A DNA stretch of 8,486 bases. It comes from Oscillospiraceae bacterium. Its GTDB lineage: Bacteria; Bacillota_A; Clostridia; Oscillospirales; CAG-272. Location of the stretch: positions 1 through 8,486 of the forward strand of contig SVUH01000042.1 of NCBI GenBank assembly GCA_015063335.1, written 5' to 3'. The notes below the pieces were generated by a model, which was not told the DNA's origin, searched no databases, and saw only the letters and a program-made list of their open reading frames with translations. The position numbers were made by a program, and so were the translations under genes. Shown here piece by piece: positions 1-6,347 of this stretch. Each line of letters opens with the position of its first letter. Within the stretch, counting starts at the first letter, position 1.

Positions 1-683
1 TCAACGCAGGCGCAAAGAAGGTTGTTATTTCTGCTCCCGCAGGAAAGGACCTCAAGACCATCGTTTACAGCGTAAACGAGAAGACTCTTACTGCTGATGA
101 CAAGATCATCTCTGCAGCATCCTGCACTACCAACTGCCTTGCTCCCATGGCAAAGGCACTCAATGAGTACGCTCCTATCCAGAGCGGTATCATGACCACT
201 GTTCACGCTTACACCGGCGACCAGATGATTCTCGACGGTCCTCACAGAAAGGGTGACCTCCGCCGTGCACGTGCAGGCGCACAGAACATCGTTCCTAACT
301 CCACCGGCGCTGCAAAGGCTATCGGACTTGTTATCCCCGAGCTCAACGGCAAGCTTATCGGTTCTGCACAGAGAGTTCCTACCTGCACCGGTTCTACGAC
401 CATTCTCGTAGCTGTTGTTAAGGGTACTGACGTAACTGTTGACGGTATCAACGCTGCAATGAAGGCTGCTGCATCCGAGTCCTTCGGATACAACACCGAC
501 GAGATCGTATCCTCCGACGTTATCGGTATGCGTTACGGCTCTCTCTTCGATGCAACTCAGACTATGGTTGCAAAGATCGACGACGATACCTACCAGGTAC
601 AGGTTGTTTCTTGGTACGACAACGAGAACTCCTACACCAGCCAGATGGTTCGCACCATTAAGTACTTCGCAGAGCTCAACTAA
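1..683 (+). CDS. gap: glyceraldehyde-3-phosphate dehydrogenase, type I (5'-truncated by window edge)
   Basis: This glycolytic enzyme oxidises glyceraldehyde-3-phosphate with NAD+ and phosphate to 1,3-bisphosphoglycerate in the cytosol. The reading frame is open from base 3 and gives the last 226 residues; roughly the first 110 residues (most of the Rossmann NAD-binding part) lie left of the window, judging by the usual length of about 335. The active-site signature SCTTNCLAP is visible, with the catalytic Cys codon at 123-125, and the partner His lies in [10 protein letters not shown] (His codon 204-206). The substrate-binding stretch [18 protein letters not shown] and the C-terminal signature SWYDNENSY are intact. 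Codon choice is strongly biased (many C-ending codons), as expected of a highly expressed gene. A terminator follows 20 bp after the stop, so this is the last gene of its transcript. The identity is very secure; gap versus gapA naming cannot be settled from here. Confidence 0.97.
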   Translation, partial: NAGAKKVVISAPAGKDLKTIVYSVNEKTLTADDKIISAASCTTNCLAPMAKALNEYAPIQSGIMTTVHAYTGDQMILDGPHRKGDLRRARAGAQNIVPNSTGAAKAIGLVIPELNGKLIGSAQRVPTCTGSTTILVAVVKGTDVTVDGINAAMKAAASESFGYNTDEIVSSDVIGMRYGSLFDATQTMVAKIDDDTYQVQVVSWYDNENSYTSQMVRTIKYFAELN

Positions 684-703
684 TTTAAAATTGAGTTCAG
701 CTA

Positions 704-736
704 AAAAAGAGCAAGGCTTCAAGCCTTGCTCTTTTT
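704..736 (+). terminator. intrinsic terminator of gap
   Basis: A near-perfect inverted repeat has GAGCAAGGC on one arm and GCCTTGCTC on the other, flanked by AAAAA (704-708) and TTTTT (732-736), with a loop around TTCAA. It begins 20 bp after the gap stop codon. The A/T flanks would also let it work on the other strand. Confidence 0.93.
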
Positions 737-945
737 GTATTCTGAAAAACCTGTCATAGTGGCGGGGTTCAGTAGAGACTATGGCGATAAGAAAAAATAA
801 ATACCGAATAAAGTCAAATATTTGTAGAGGGGGCGTGCGTAAACTCCGCTACGCTCCGTGCAAGAATGTTCCATTCTTGCCGACGACCAAAGAAAATCAA
901 GATCATGTGAAAATTAAATTTTGCAGATTAAAGCTATTGTAACAA
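737..945. other. gene-free spacer with one perfect hairpin
   Basis: I see no supported gene, tRNA or promoter in this stretch. The one structured piece is a perfect hairpin at 860-880, with arms GCAAGAATG and CATTCTTGC and a three-base loop. It follows a small direct repeat, CTCCG-CTACG-CTCCG, at 844-858. The hairpin lacks a T-run, so it is not a terminator. With the palindromic element beginning at 946, the stretch looks like a place where small repeats accumulate behind a terminator. Confidence 0.5.
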
Positions 946-1089
946 TAAGCCTTCCCCAGCGGGGGAAGGGGGACCGCGATAGCGGTGGATGAGGTGTCTA
1001 TTTGAGAAGGGACATTTTTTACACCTCATCCGTCATTGACTCGCATGAGCGGCTCGTTAATGCCACCTTCCCCCACTGGGGAAGGCTAA
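946..1089. repeat. MITE-like palindromic intergenic repeat (~144 bp)
   Basis: The two ends are imperfect inverted repeats of about 27 bp: the left end (from 946) carries AGCCTTCCCCAGCGGGGGAA, and the right end (to 1089) reads on the opposite strand AGCCTTCCCCAGTGGGGGAA. Each end is itself a small palindrome (CCTTCCCC/GGGGAAGG). Inside is a second, perfect nested pair, GGATGAGGTGT (987-997) and ACACCTCATCC (1021-1031), plus a local hairpin ACCGC-GATA-GCGGT. No ORF and no transposase is present, and I could not define a clear target-site duplication. The size, nested symmetry and intergenic location fit a non-autonomous MITE or REP-like unit. I recall similar elements with GGATGAGGTG cores from gut Clostridia, but that recollection was not checked here. 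Confidence 0.8.
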
Positions 1090-1165
1090 CTCTGACGGAG
1101 CTCGGTACAAAATCCAAGGATATTCACCACCCGAAAGATAATATAGTATAAAAACCTATGATTAG

Positions 1166-1206
1166 AAAAAGCACGAGGGATTTTTAACAATTCTTCGTGC
1201 TTTTTT
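1166..1206 (-). terminator. intrinsic terminator of the PPTase-PHP operon (bidirectional)
   Basis: The inverted repeat AAAAAGCACGA (1166-1176) pairs with TCGTGCTTTTT (ending at 1205), extended by G-T wobble pairing, around a loop of AT-rich sequence. It lies about 64 bp beyond the stop of the last leftward gene and carries a T-run on both strands. It could therefore also stop rightward read-through from the repeat region. Confidence 0.85.
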
Positions 1207-1269
1207 ATATCTATAAGCGATGAATTTCCAAACTGTACTTAAGAATACAACCATTTGAGCCTTGCTTTT

Positions 1270-1536
1270 TTAAACCGAGGGAATAAGCTCGCCCTCGACC
1301 AGAACGCGAGGCTCGCCCTTTTTTGGAAATTCAACAACTGCGGCTTCCTCGCCAAGTCTGAACACCTGGCTCGTTCCGCGCAGTGAAAAGGGCTTAACGC
1401 TGATGTCGTATTCGTCACCGTCAATATTTATGAGCGCTTTGCCCGTAATAAATGAGCAGGTGAGCTTGACGGTATGCTCAACAGATTCTCCGCTCTCAAC
1501 GGACTCGGTTATCTTCCACGTGTATTTTTTTGCCAT
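1270..1536 (-). CDS. small beta-rich hypothetical protein, possibly FAIM1-like
   Basis: The product is 88 residues with no signal peptide or membrane segment, so it is presumably cytosolic. It alternates hydrophobic and polar residues throughout, as in an all-beta fold: W7-x-I, H21-TVKL, then TGKALINIDG (31-40), FSLRG (50-54) and a final PRVLVEGELI (76-85). By eye this spacing of W-x-I, H-x-V, GK-x-x-x-I-x-I-DG and terminal V-x-GE-L resembles the repeat unit of the FAIM1 beta fold, but this is only a visual comparison. Translation is well supported: AAGGAG lies at 1543-1548, seven bases before the ATG, in a 14-bp gap after the PHP gene. It is the last gene of the three-gene operon, and a terminator follows. 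The function is unknown. That the gene is real is fairly sure; the family is not. Confidence 0.85.
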   Translation of the reverse strand: MAKKYTWKITESVESGESVEHTVKLTCSFITGKALINIDGDEYDISVKPFSLRGTSQVFRLGEEAAVVEFPKKGEPRVLVEGELIPSV

Positions 1537-1550
1537 GATGTTCTCCTTGT

Positions 1551-2261
1551 TTAAAGATATGGAATTACGATATGTCCGGAAACGTCAAAAATCACGTCGC
1601 GCGATTTCAGCGCCTCTGCTATGTCGTAGGAATCAAGCATTGGCTTTTTAGTTCTCATAAGGCAGGTCGCTTGTCTGCCCGCCTCGTGAAAATCACTTCC
1701 GCCGCTCACAATAAGGTCGTGCTTCTTCGCGAATTTTGTGGCAAGTCCTATTTGCGAATTGTGTCCCGGGTGCGTGTTAAAGGTTTCTATTCCGTCAACA
1801 GAGCCGATAGGTGTGTGATCCATATTTGAACGGAACGGATGAGCGTGAAGAATGACGTTCTTGTCGTTCTTAAACTCTCGGTAGAAGGTTGAAATATCAG
1901 TACTTAAAAGCTCTATTATGCGAGTCATGTCATCGGGAGATACGCCGTAAACGAGGTAGTCGTTGTTAGAGTCCGCGAAGCGAATCTCAATACCAAGCGC
2001 AACGCTCATGCCGTATTTTTGCGCCGCCTCTTTGGCTTGGTAGTAGTCGTTGAGGTAATATTCCGACAACTCGTCCGCAGTTCTTTTAATTAGGTAGTTG
2101 GGTGTAATATGGTTTGTAAGCGTGATCGTATTACAGCCCTCAGCCGAGTAAATTTCTACGACCTCTTTGGGAGTGAATTTGCCGCAACCGCTTACGGGAA
2201 GCGAGTGCGCGTGAAGCTCGGTTTTATATTTGTAGGTTTCGGTTATTTGTTTGAAATCCAT
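1551..2261 (-). CDS. PHP domain metal-dependent phosphoesterase
   Basis: This 236-residue protein consists of a single PHP domain, a metal-dependent phosphoesterase fold related to histidinol phosphatase and the PHP module of DNA polymerases. The metal-ligand motifs appear in order: ELHAHS (H17, H19), LTNH (H51), GIEIRF (E92), ILHAHPF (H139, H141), NTHPGH (162-167) and GGSDFH (D190, H192). The first motif has E instead of the more common D before L-H-x-H, and the second is TNH rather than TDH. Both are plausible variations rather than loss of the site. The start ATG follows AGGA about five bases upstream. It lies 25 bp after the phosphopantetheinyl transferase stop and 14 bp before the small protein, so the three are almost certainly cotranscribed. 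The substrate cannot be told from sequence; a small phosphorylated metabolite is the likely class. Confidence 0.93.
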   Translation of the reverse strand: MDFKQITETYKYKTELHAHSLPVSGCGKFTPKEVVEIYSAEGCNTITLTNHITPNYLIKRTADELSEYYLNDYYQAKEAAQKYGMSVALGIEIRFADSNNDYLVYGVSPDDMTRIIELLSTDISTFYREFKNDKNVILHAHPFRSNMDHTPIGSVDGIETFNTHPGHNSQIGLATKFAKKHDLIVSGGSDFHEAGRQATCLMRTKKPMLDSYDIAEALKSRDVIFDVSGHIVIPYL

Positions 2262-2286
2262 TTTTATCCTTTCCTATGAGTGATTG

Positions 2287-2940
2287 TTAAGCGTCTTTTT
2301 CTTCTTTATCAAAATATATTTTAATGGGTTCATCAGGAGAATAAGAGCATACCGAAACGGCGACATTCTTATCGTCGATAGTTACTGTCAGCTGGGAGAG
2401 ATATACGGGAACGTCACCGCTTGTTTCCTTTGCGGAAATAAGGGCGGAAAGTCCCTTGCCGTCAAGCTTTGCGCGAGCTTCCTTTGCCGTCCACGTTGCG
2501 AAAAACGCGTCAGCCGTCTTGCCGCAAAGTTCAAAACGGAGCTTCTCCTCGGACGAAAAGAAGCGGTCGGCGATTTGCTCACGATTGTGTTTTTCGTTAA
2601 TTATTTCAATGTCAAGCCCAATCTCCGTGTGTGATGCATCAGCTATTGCCGCCGCGCAAATACCCTCTGAATGCGAAATGCTGAAAGCACAGGTCTTGGG
2701 GGCATCAAAATAAGGCTTGCCAGAGGCTGTACGTGCAACGGCGATAGGTAAGGGCAGGGCGAGATTTTCACAAAGCCTTGCGAGCGCCGTAAGACCGCCG
2801 AGCGATTCCCATTTGTGGTTTGAATTTTCTATTGCAGATAGGCGTATGCGCTCTGCTTCACCAAACGGAAGTGAGGCGACAAGCGAGTCAAAATCGTTCG
2901 CTTTAAGCCGTTTTATCGGAAGAAAATAAATACTTATCAT
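2287..2940 (-). CDS. Sfp-type 4'-phosphopantetheinyl transferase
   Basis: This cytosolic enzyme moves the 4'-phosphopantetheine arm of coenzyme A to a serine of an apo carrier protein (ACP or PCP). At 217 residues it has the two-fold Sfp layout: GKPYF (74-78), FSISHSEG (86-93), the Mg/CoA signature IGLDIE (107-112, with D110 and E112), RFFSSEE (126-132) and the second signature FFATWTAKEARAKLDGKGL around 146-164 (W150, K153, E154). These mark the Sfp/AcpT superfamily rather than the ~120-residue AcpS family. It is the first gene of the leftward operon, with a -10/-35 pair 40-70 bp upstream and AAAGGGG seven bases before the ATG. Its carrier protein is not in the window. The adenylation enzyme beginning at 8180 belongs to a class that works with carrier proteins, so that system is one candidate client. 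Primary fatty-acid ACP priming is the alternative. Confidence 0.95.
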   Translation of the reverse strand: MISIYFLPIKRLKANDFDSLVASLPFGEAERIRLSAIENSNHKWESLGGLTALARLCENLALPLPIAVARTASGKPYFDAPKTCAFSISHSEGICAAAIADASHTEIGLDIEIINEKHNREQIADRFFSSEEKLRFELCGKTADAFFATWTAKEARAKLDGKGLSALISAKETSGDVPVYLSQLTVTIDDKNVAVSVCSYSPDEPIKIYFDKEEKDA

Positions 2941-2979
2941 AGTATTGCCCCTTTCATTGAGGATTGAAATACCGAATTA

Positions 2980-3008
2980 ATTATACACCCCAAGAGCACT
3001 TTTTTCAA
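2980..3008 (-). promoter_or_regulatory. sigma-A promoter of the PPTase operon
   Basis: On the minus strand, TTGAAA (+ strand 3003-3008) and a perfect TATAAT (+ strand 2980-2985) are separated by exactly 17 bp. They lie 40 to 70 bp upstream of the PPTase start codon. The ribosome binding site AAAGGGG follows at + strand 2948-2954. Confidence 0.82.
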
Positions 3009-3020
3009 TACGGAAAGTCA

Positions 3021-3045
3021 ATTTTTTGTCGTGAAAACAAAAAAT
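3021..3045. repeat. 9-bp perfect inverted repeat between divergent promoters
   Basis: ATTTTTTGT (3021-3029) and ACAAAAAAT (3037-3045) are perfect inverted copies seven bases apart. They lie upstream of both the leftward PPTase promoter and the rightward ftsZ promoter. This could be an operator or upstream AT element, but the sequence is very AT-rich and such a match could arise by chance. Confidence 0.35.
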
Positions 3046-3077
3046 ATTAACAATTTGTATAATTTTCAAAAAACACC

Positions 3078-3106
3078 TTGAAAAAATGCGGAAAATATAT
3101 TATCAT
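3078..3106 (+). promoter_or_regulatory. probable sigma-A promoter of ftsZ
   Basis: TTGAAA (3078-3083) and TATCAT (3101-3106) are 17 bp apart and about 60 bp upstream of the ftsZ ATG. A perfect TATAAT overlaps at 3106-3111, but it has no good -35 at the proper distance. The promoter is therefore likely, while the exact -10 is uncertain. AAGGAGG (3154-3160), six bases before the ATG, is a full-strength ribosome binding site. Confidence 0.6.
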
Positions 3107-3166
3107 ATAATTAATTAAATATATATATGGGGCTTTGCAAAACGCCCGATTTTAAGGAGGATAAAA

Positions 3167-4207
3167 ATGACTTTCGAACATGACGAAAATTGCGAATACG
3201 CGGTGAATATTAAGGTCATCGGCGTGGGCGGCGGCGGAGTAAACGCTGTAAACAGAATGATAAGCACGGGTGTAAAGGGCGTTGAATTTATCGCTATCAA
3301 CACCGATAAGCAGTCTCTTAAAAAATCGGTAGCTCCCAATAAGCTCGTAATAGGCGAGAAGATCACCAACGGCTTCGGCGCAGGCTCAAATCCCGAGATC
3401 GGTAAGAGAGCGGCAGAGGAAGCTGTAAACGAGATCAAAAGTCTTTGCAAGGGCGCTGACATGATCTTCATAACCGCAGGTATGGGCGGCGGAACGGGAA
3501 CAGGAGCATTCCCGGTAGTTGCAAAGGTAGCGCATGATATGGATATACTTACCGTCGGCGTCGTAACCACTCCCTTCGGATTTGAGGGTAAGCGCCGCAT
3601 GGATCAGGCTCTTGCGGGAATCGAGGAGATCAGAGAGTTCGTTGACTCCTTGGTAGTTATTCCCAACGAAAGACTTAAGCTCGTTACCGATACGAGAATC
3701 ACGCTCGCAAGCGCATTCTCCGAGGCGGACGACGTGCTTCGCAGAGGTGTTCAGAGCATCTCAGACCTTATCAATATTCCCGGATTTATCAATATCGACT
3801 TTGCAGACGTTACATCCGTTATCGCGAATTCCGGTGTTGCATACATGGGTGTTGGTAGCGCAAAGGGTAAGGATAAGGCACAGATCGCGGCAAATACGGC
3901 TATCTCCAGTCCCCTTATCGAAACTCCTATCAAGGGCGCAAAGGGAATACTTCTCAGCATTTGCGCTTCTCCCGACGTCGGACTTGAGGACGTTGATCTT
4001 GCGGCAAACATGATCGCTGATGAGTGCAATCCCGACGCAAGCATTATCTGGGGCGTTGCGTTTGACCAGAATCTTGAGGACGAGATGCGTATTACGATAA
4101 TCGCCGCAGGCTTTGATAACGACGGAGCAGCAGCTGCCAAGGAAGAAAAAGCAGAGCCTGCATCTGCAGAGAGCAGCCTTGACGATATTTTCGGTAACAT
4201 GATGTAA
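3167..4207 (+). CDS. ftsZ: cell division GTPase FtsZ with a short atypical tail
   Basis: FtsZ is the tubulin-like GTPase that polymerises into the Z ring at mid-cell. The core is complete: N-terminal [15 protein letters not shown] (17-31), the nucleotide-binding signature GGGTGTGA (107-114), [11 protein letters not shown] (134-144), IPNERL (165-170), [17 protein letters not shown] (186-202) and the catalytic T7 loop NIDFAD (209-214, with N209, D211 and D214). The core ends near residue 317. Only about 29 residues follow: an Ala/Glu-rich linker, then [10 protein letters not shown]. The total of 346 residues is short against the usual 380 or so, and the common C-terminal peptide (PxFLR-type) that binds FtsA, SepF or similar partners is missing. 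It stands alone, with its own promoter and terminator and no ftsA, ftsQ or mur gene beside it. It may be the only FtsZ of a lineage with a different tail, or a second copy. The family identity is certain. Confidence 0.97.
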   Translation: MTFEHDENCEYAVNIKVIGVGGGGVNAVNRMISTGVKGVEFIAINTDKQSLKKSVAPNKLVIGEKITNGFGAGSNPEIGKRAAEEAVNEIKSLCKGADMIFITAGMGGGTGTGAFPVVAKVAHDMDILTVGVVTTPFGFEGKRRMDQALAGIEEIREFVDSLVVIPNERLKLVTDTRITLASAFSEADDVLRRGVQSISDLINIPGFINIDFADVTSVIANSGVAYMGVGSAKGKDKAQIAANTAISSPLIETPIKGAKGILLSICASPDVGLEDVDLAANMIADECNPDASIIWGVAFDQNLEDEMRITIIAAGFDNDGAAAAKEEKAEPASAESSLDDIFGNMM

Positions 4208-4212
4208 ATACA

Positions 4213-4249
4213 AAAAACAGCAGGAAATCAACGATTTCCTGCTGTTTTT
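4213..4249 (+). terminator. bidirectional terminator shared by ftsZ and the convergent gene
   Basis: A perfect 16-bp stem pairs AAAAACAGCAGGAAAT (4213-4228) with ATTTCCTGCTGTTTTT (4234-4249), around the five-base loop CAACG. It starts five bases after the ftsZ stop and ends three bases before the stop of the leftward ORF at 4253. With T-runs on both strands, it would end both transcripts. Confidence 0.95.
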
Positions 4250-4252
4250 GCG

Positions 4253-4570
4253 TTAAAACGTCATATTTTTAATAAACAGCTCCGAAAAATAGGGGCTTGA
4301 AGAAAGATCGACGTATTTTATCATGTCGGTAAAGCGTTCGATGTTTTCACTACCGCAAGCATATTTTACTGTGCCTTGCAGACAGCTGTTGTTTAAAACT
4401 ACGGCTTTCTGCATAAGCTCGCGCGGCAAAAGACCTGTGCTTGTCGCATGAGCTATATTTATCTTGGCAGAAAAACCGCCTGAAATATAAATCCTTGATA
4501 CAACCTCGGAGACTATCTCGGTCGTCTCGGGCGCGTCGACCTCAACGTCGGAGGTAATAATATATTCCAC
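4253..4570 (-). CDS. C-terminal fragment of an ASKHA/DUF4445 (RACo-like) protein, probable remnant
   Basis: The 105 residues resemble only the extreme C-terminus of the DUF4445/ASKHA proteins, the family of reductive activators of corrinoid proteins (RACo), which are normally about 500-600 residues with an N-terminal 2Fe-2S ferredoxin domain. Visible matches, in order, are RIYISGGF (26-33, family IAGGFG), TGLLP (45-49), LNNSCLQGT (59-67, family xGNAxxxGA) and YVDLSSSPYF...F..NMTF (86-105, family YIELSxxxxFxxxFVxxMxF). The ferredoxin, middle domain and most of the ATPase core are absent, and nothing like them lies upstream, where a glycosyltransferase ends 20 bp away. In the third motif the usual glycine is replaced by N60. 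The start is weak: GTG at 4568-4570 with no clear ribosome binding site. It is most likely a decayed remnant, or a small protein derived from the domain. The family match is by eye. Confidence 0.65.
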   Translation of the reverse strand: MEYIITSDVEVDAPETTEIVSEVVSRIYISGGFSAKINIAHATSTGLLPRELMQKAVVLNNSCLQGTVKYACGSENIERFTDMIKYVDLSSSPYFSELFIKNMTF

Positions 4571-4590
4571 CTTGATACTGTTATATAATC

Positions 4591-6261
4591 TTATTTTTGC
4601 GGATACGCTATATAGACCGTAGAGAATTCGCTTGTGCCGAATTTTTCATAGCTATCTAAAATTTCCGATTGGCTTATGATCTCGTCCATTAGCTCCTCGC
4701 CGTCAAATCCATCAGACCAGTACGTGTCGGTGAGGACGATGTAAACGACACCGTTGGTGCAGTCGACCTGCGATAAGGCGTTGTCCATAGATCCCATTTC
4801 GTTATAATTTGCCAGATATATTTCATCGCTTTCGAGGATAATATCCAGCAAAGCTGTGGGCTGATGATTTACACCGGTGTTGACCAGCATCAGAGGCTTA
4901 TCCTCACATGCCTGAATGATCTTGCTGTTTTTCACAGTACGAGACGTGAACAGGTAGCTGCACATGTCCGCCTTTGCAATTGTGGCTGTGTTGATCAAGC
5001 AAACTGTAATTAAGGCGAAGATAAGGACTCTTTTGTCAAATTTAAGAAATCCTGCCAATAACCAAATGATAAGACCTAAAATTAAAGCGATCACGGGATA
5101 AAGATTATATAAATATCTGATATTCAAAAACTCACCCGAGGTGTGAGAAATGGTTACAAAGGCAAGTGCGACTAAAATTGCTAATATCACGCAAGCGAGG
5201 AAAATGCGCTTTGCCTTCTCGTTGGAGCTCTCATTGGCGTCCTCCGCTCGTTTTTTTGCAAACCTCAAAATGACTAATACGAGAGCAGAGATAAGTATTA
5301 AAGCGATAACGATCGGATACCAGCTTTTCGGTTCAATAAACATATATTTGAATAGTGATTTGCCCATGGTTGAGATCGCAGAGCCCCATTCGGAGAAATC
5401 AAACATGTTGCTTGAAACCTCATTTCCGACGTTGTTCGTTTCAGAGCCCAGAATTTGTGAAATTCCCGCAGGGTATATCACAAATACAAATATCACTCCG
5501 GACAGCATTGAGCCGGCATAAAGGCTAAGATGCTTCCAAGCCTTGCGTATCAGCAGAAAAATGCAGGTCGCGGCTGCCAAGAAGAAAGCAAAAATTGCGA
5601 AATAGTAATGCGTAAACGTTCCTAAAAAGGTTAAAACACCACACCAGATAATCGGCGTATACTTTTTTTCCCTTGTTAATAGGCGATAATGTTGCCATAA
5701 TAACAGCACAGTTAATAACGTCATTAGCGAATACATGCGAATGAAAACCGTAGTATCAACAAAAGCCCTCATACTGCCGTATAATACTACGGGAACGACA
5801 CTCCAAAGAGAGCTGCCTGTTATTTCATAGCTGAGCTTATAAAGCACTATTTGCGTTAAAACGGCAAATATGATATTCATTATGATTCCTATCCAGGGAG
5901 AGGAATCACCGGGGAAGAATGAACATAGGGTGTGTAACAGAAAATAAAACAGAGGGGGATGAGCGTCATGCGCGTTGTTTTTATATACCGAAAGGTATGC
6001 AAAGCGCTCACCCTCCTCTACCGAAAGAAGCTTGTGGAAGGCGTCTCCGTCTAACCACGTATTCCATAATTCGGTAGCGTTCATAACGCATTCGGCGTCA
6101 TAGCTGTTTGATAGGATATAGCTGTAATTTTCATCTATATGCAGTCCCGCCTTTTGCGTGCCAACGTAAACGAGGGAAACTATCTGAACTACAAGCACCA
6201 GCACCAGAATTAATATGCCACCGTATTTTTTTAATACGTTTAAAAAGACATTGTTTTTCAT
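4591..6261 (-). CDS. GT-C-type polytopic membrane glycosyltransferase
   Basis: This 556-residue integral membrane protein has about eleven hydrophobic helices (first 14-34, then a series from about 124 to 427) and a final soluble domain of about 120 residues (435-556). The large extracytoplasmic loop after helix 1 carries HIDE (41-44), the acidic site expected for a GT-C catalytic aspartate, and AHDAHPPLFYFLLH (97-110), the second hallmark of the ArnT/PMT (GT39-like) group; FIRMYSL (173-179) is typical too. Such enzymes use polyprenyl-phosphate sugars to glycosylate lipids, polymers or proteins outside the membrane. The specific sugar and acceptor cannot be read from sequence. The start is supported by AAGGAAG about seven bases before the ATG and by a good promoter 50-80 bp upstream. 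The ORF at 4253 follows 20 bp downstream and may share its transcript. The gene is more AT-rich than ftsZ or gap. Confidence 0.88.
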   Translation of the reverse strand: MKNNVFLNVLKKYGGILILVLVLVVQIVSLVYVGTQKAGLHIDENYSYILSNSYDAECVMNATELWNTWLDGDAFHKLLSVEEGERFAYLSVYKNNAHDAHPPLFYFLLHTLCSFFPGDSSPWIGIIMNIIFAVLTQIVLYKLSYEITGSSLWSVVPVVLYGSMRAFVDTTVFIRMYSLMTLLTVLLLWQHYRLLTREKKYTPIIWCGVLTFLGTFTHYYFAIFAFFLAAATCIFLLIRKAWKHLSLYAGSMLSGVIFVFVIYPAGISQILGSETNNVGNEVSSNMFDFSEWGSAISTMGKSLFKYMFIEPKSWYPIVIALILISALVLVILRFAKKRAEDANESSNEKAKRIFLACVILAILVALAFVTISHTSGEFLNIRYLYNLYPVIALILGLIIWLLAGFLKFDKRVLIFALITVCLINTATIAKADMCSYLFTSRTVKNSKIIQACEDKPLMLVNTGVNHQPTALLDIILESDEIYLANYNEMGSMDNALSQVDCTNGVVYIVLTDTYWSDGFDGEELMDEIISQSEILDSYEKFGTSEFSTVYIAYPQK

Positions 6262-6311
6262 TTTATAGCTTCCTTGAATGGGGAAATTTGGTAATAAGAT
6301 AACTTTAAAAT

Positions 6312-6340
6312 ATTATACCACATTGTTTTTAAAAAGTAAA
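6312..6340 (-). promoter_or_regulatory. extended -10 promoter of the glycosyltransferase
   Basis: On the minus strand a perfect TATAAT (+ strand 6312-6317) is preceded by TGG, an extended -10 motif, with a weaker -35 TTTACT (+ strand 6335-6340) at 17 bp. It is 51 bp upstream of the glycosyltransferase ATG and divergent from spoVT. Confidence 0.72.
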
Positions 6341-6347
6341 TATAAAA

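Noticed and set aside
550..759. Short ORF overlapping the end of gap and crossing its terminator
   Set aside because: It is an out-of-frame shadow of gap and reads through the hairpin at 704-736.
946..1089. CRISPR-like or riboswitch reading of the repeat region
   Set aside because: There is one pair of inverted ends rather than spaced direct repeats, and no downstream gene in the right orientation and distance for a riboswitch.
1239..1424. 61-residue minus-strand ORF overlapping the small beta protein gene
   Set aside because: It is another frame of the 1270-1536 gene, which has the ribosome binding site and operon spacing; this one has neither.
2284..2634. 116-residue plus-strand ORF opposite the PPTase gene
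   Set aside because: It is antisense to clear PPTase motifs, with Cys/Arg-rich shadow composition.
3106..3111. Perfect TATAAT as the ftsZ -10 box
   Set aside because: The only good -35 (TTGAAA at 3078) is 22 bp away, which is too far; TATCAT at 3101-3106 has the correct 17-bp spacing. It remains possible as a minor alternative.
3115..3600. 161-residue ORF antisense to the start of ftsZ
   Set aside because: It is the complement of conserved ftsZ codons, has low-complexity Pro/Ser/Thr-rich composition, no ribosome binding site and no recognisable domain.
3751..4231. Two overlapping antisense ORFs under the 3' part of ftsZ
   Set aside because: They are shadows of the ftsZ reading frame and run through the terminator; no coding features are visible.
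5150..5521. 123-residue plus-strand ORF inside the glycosyltransferase gene
   Set aside because: It is antisense to conserved membrane helices, with no ribosome binding site or family resemblance.
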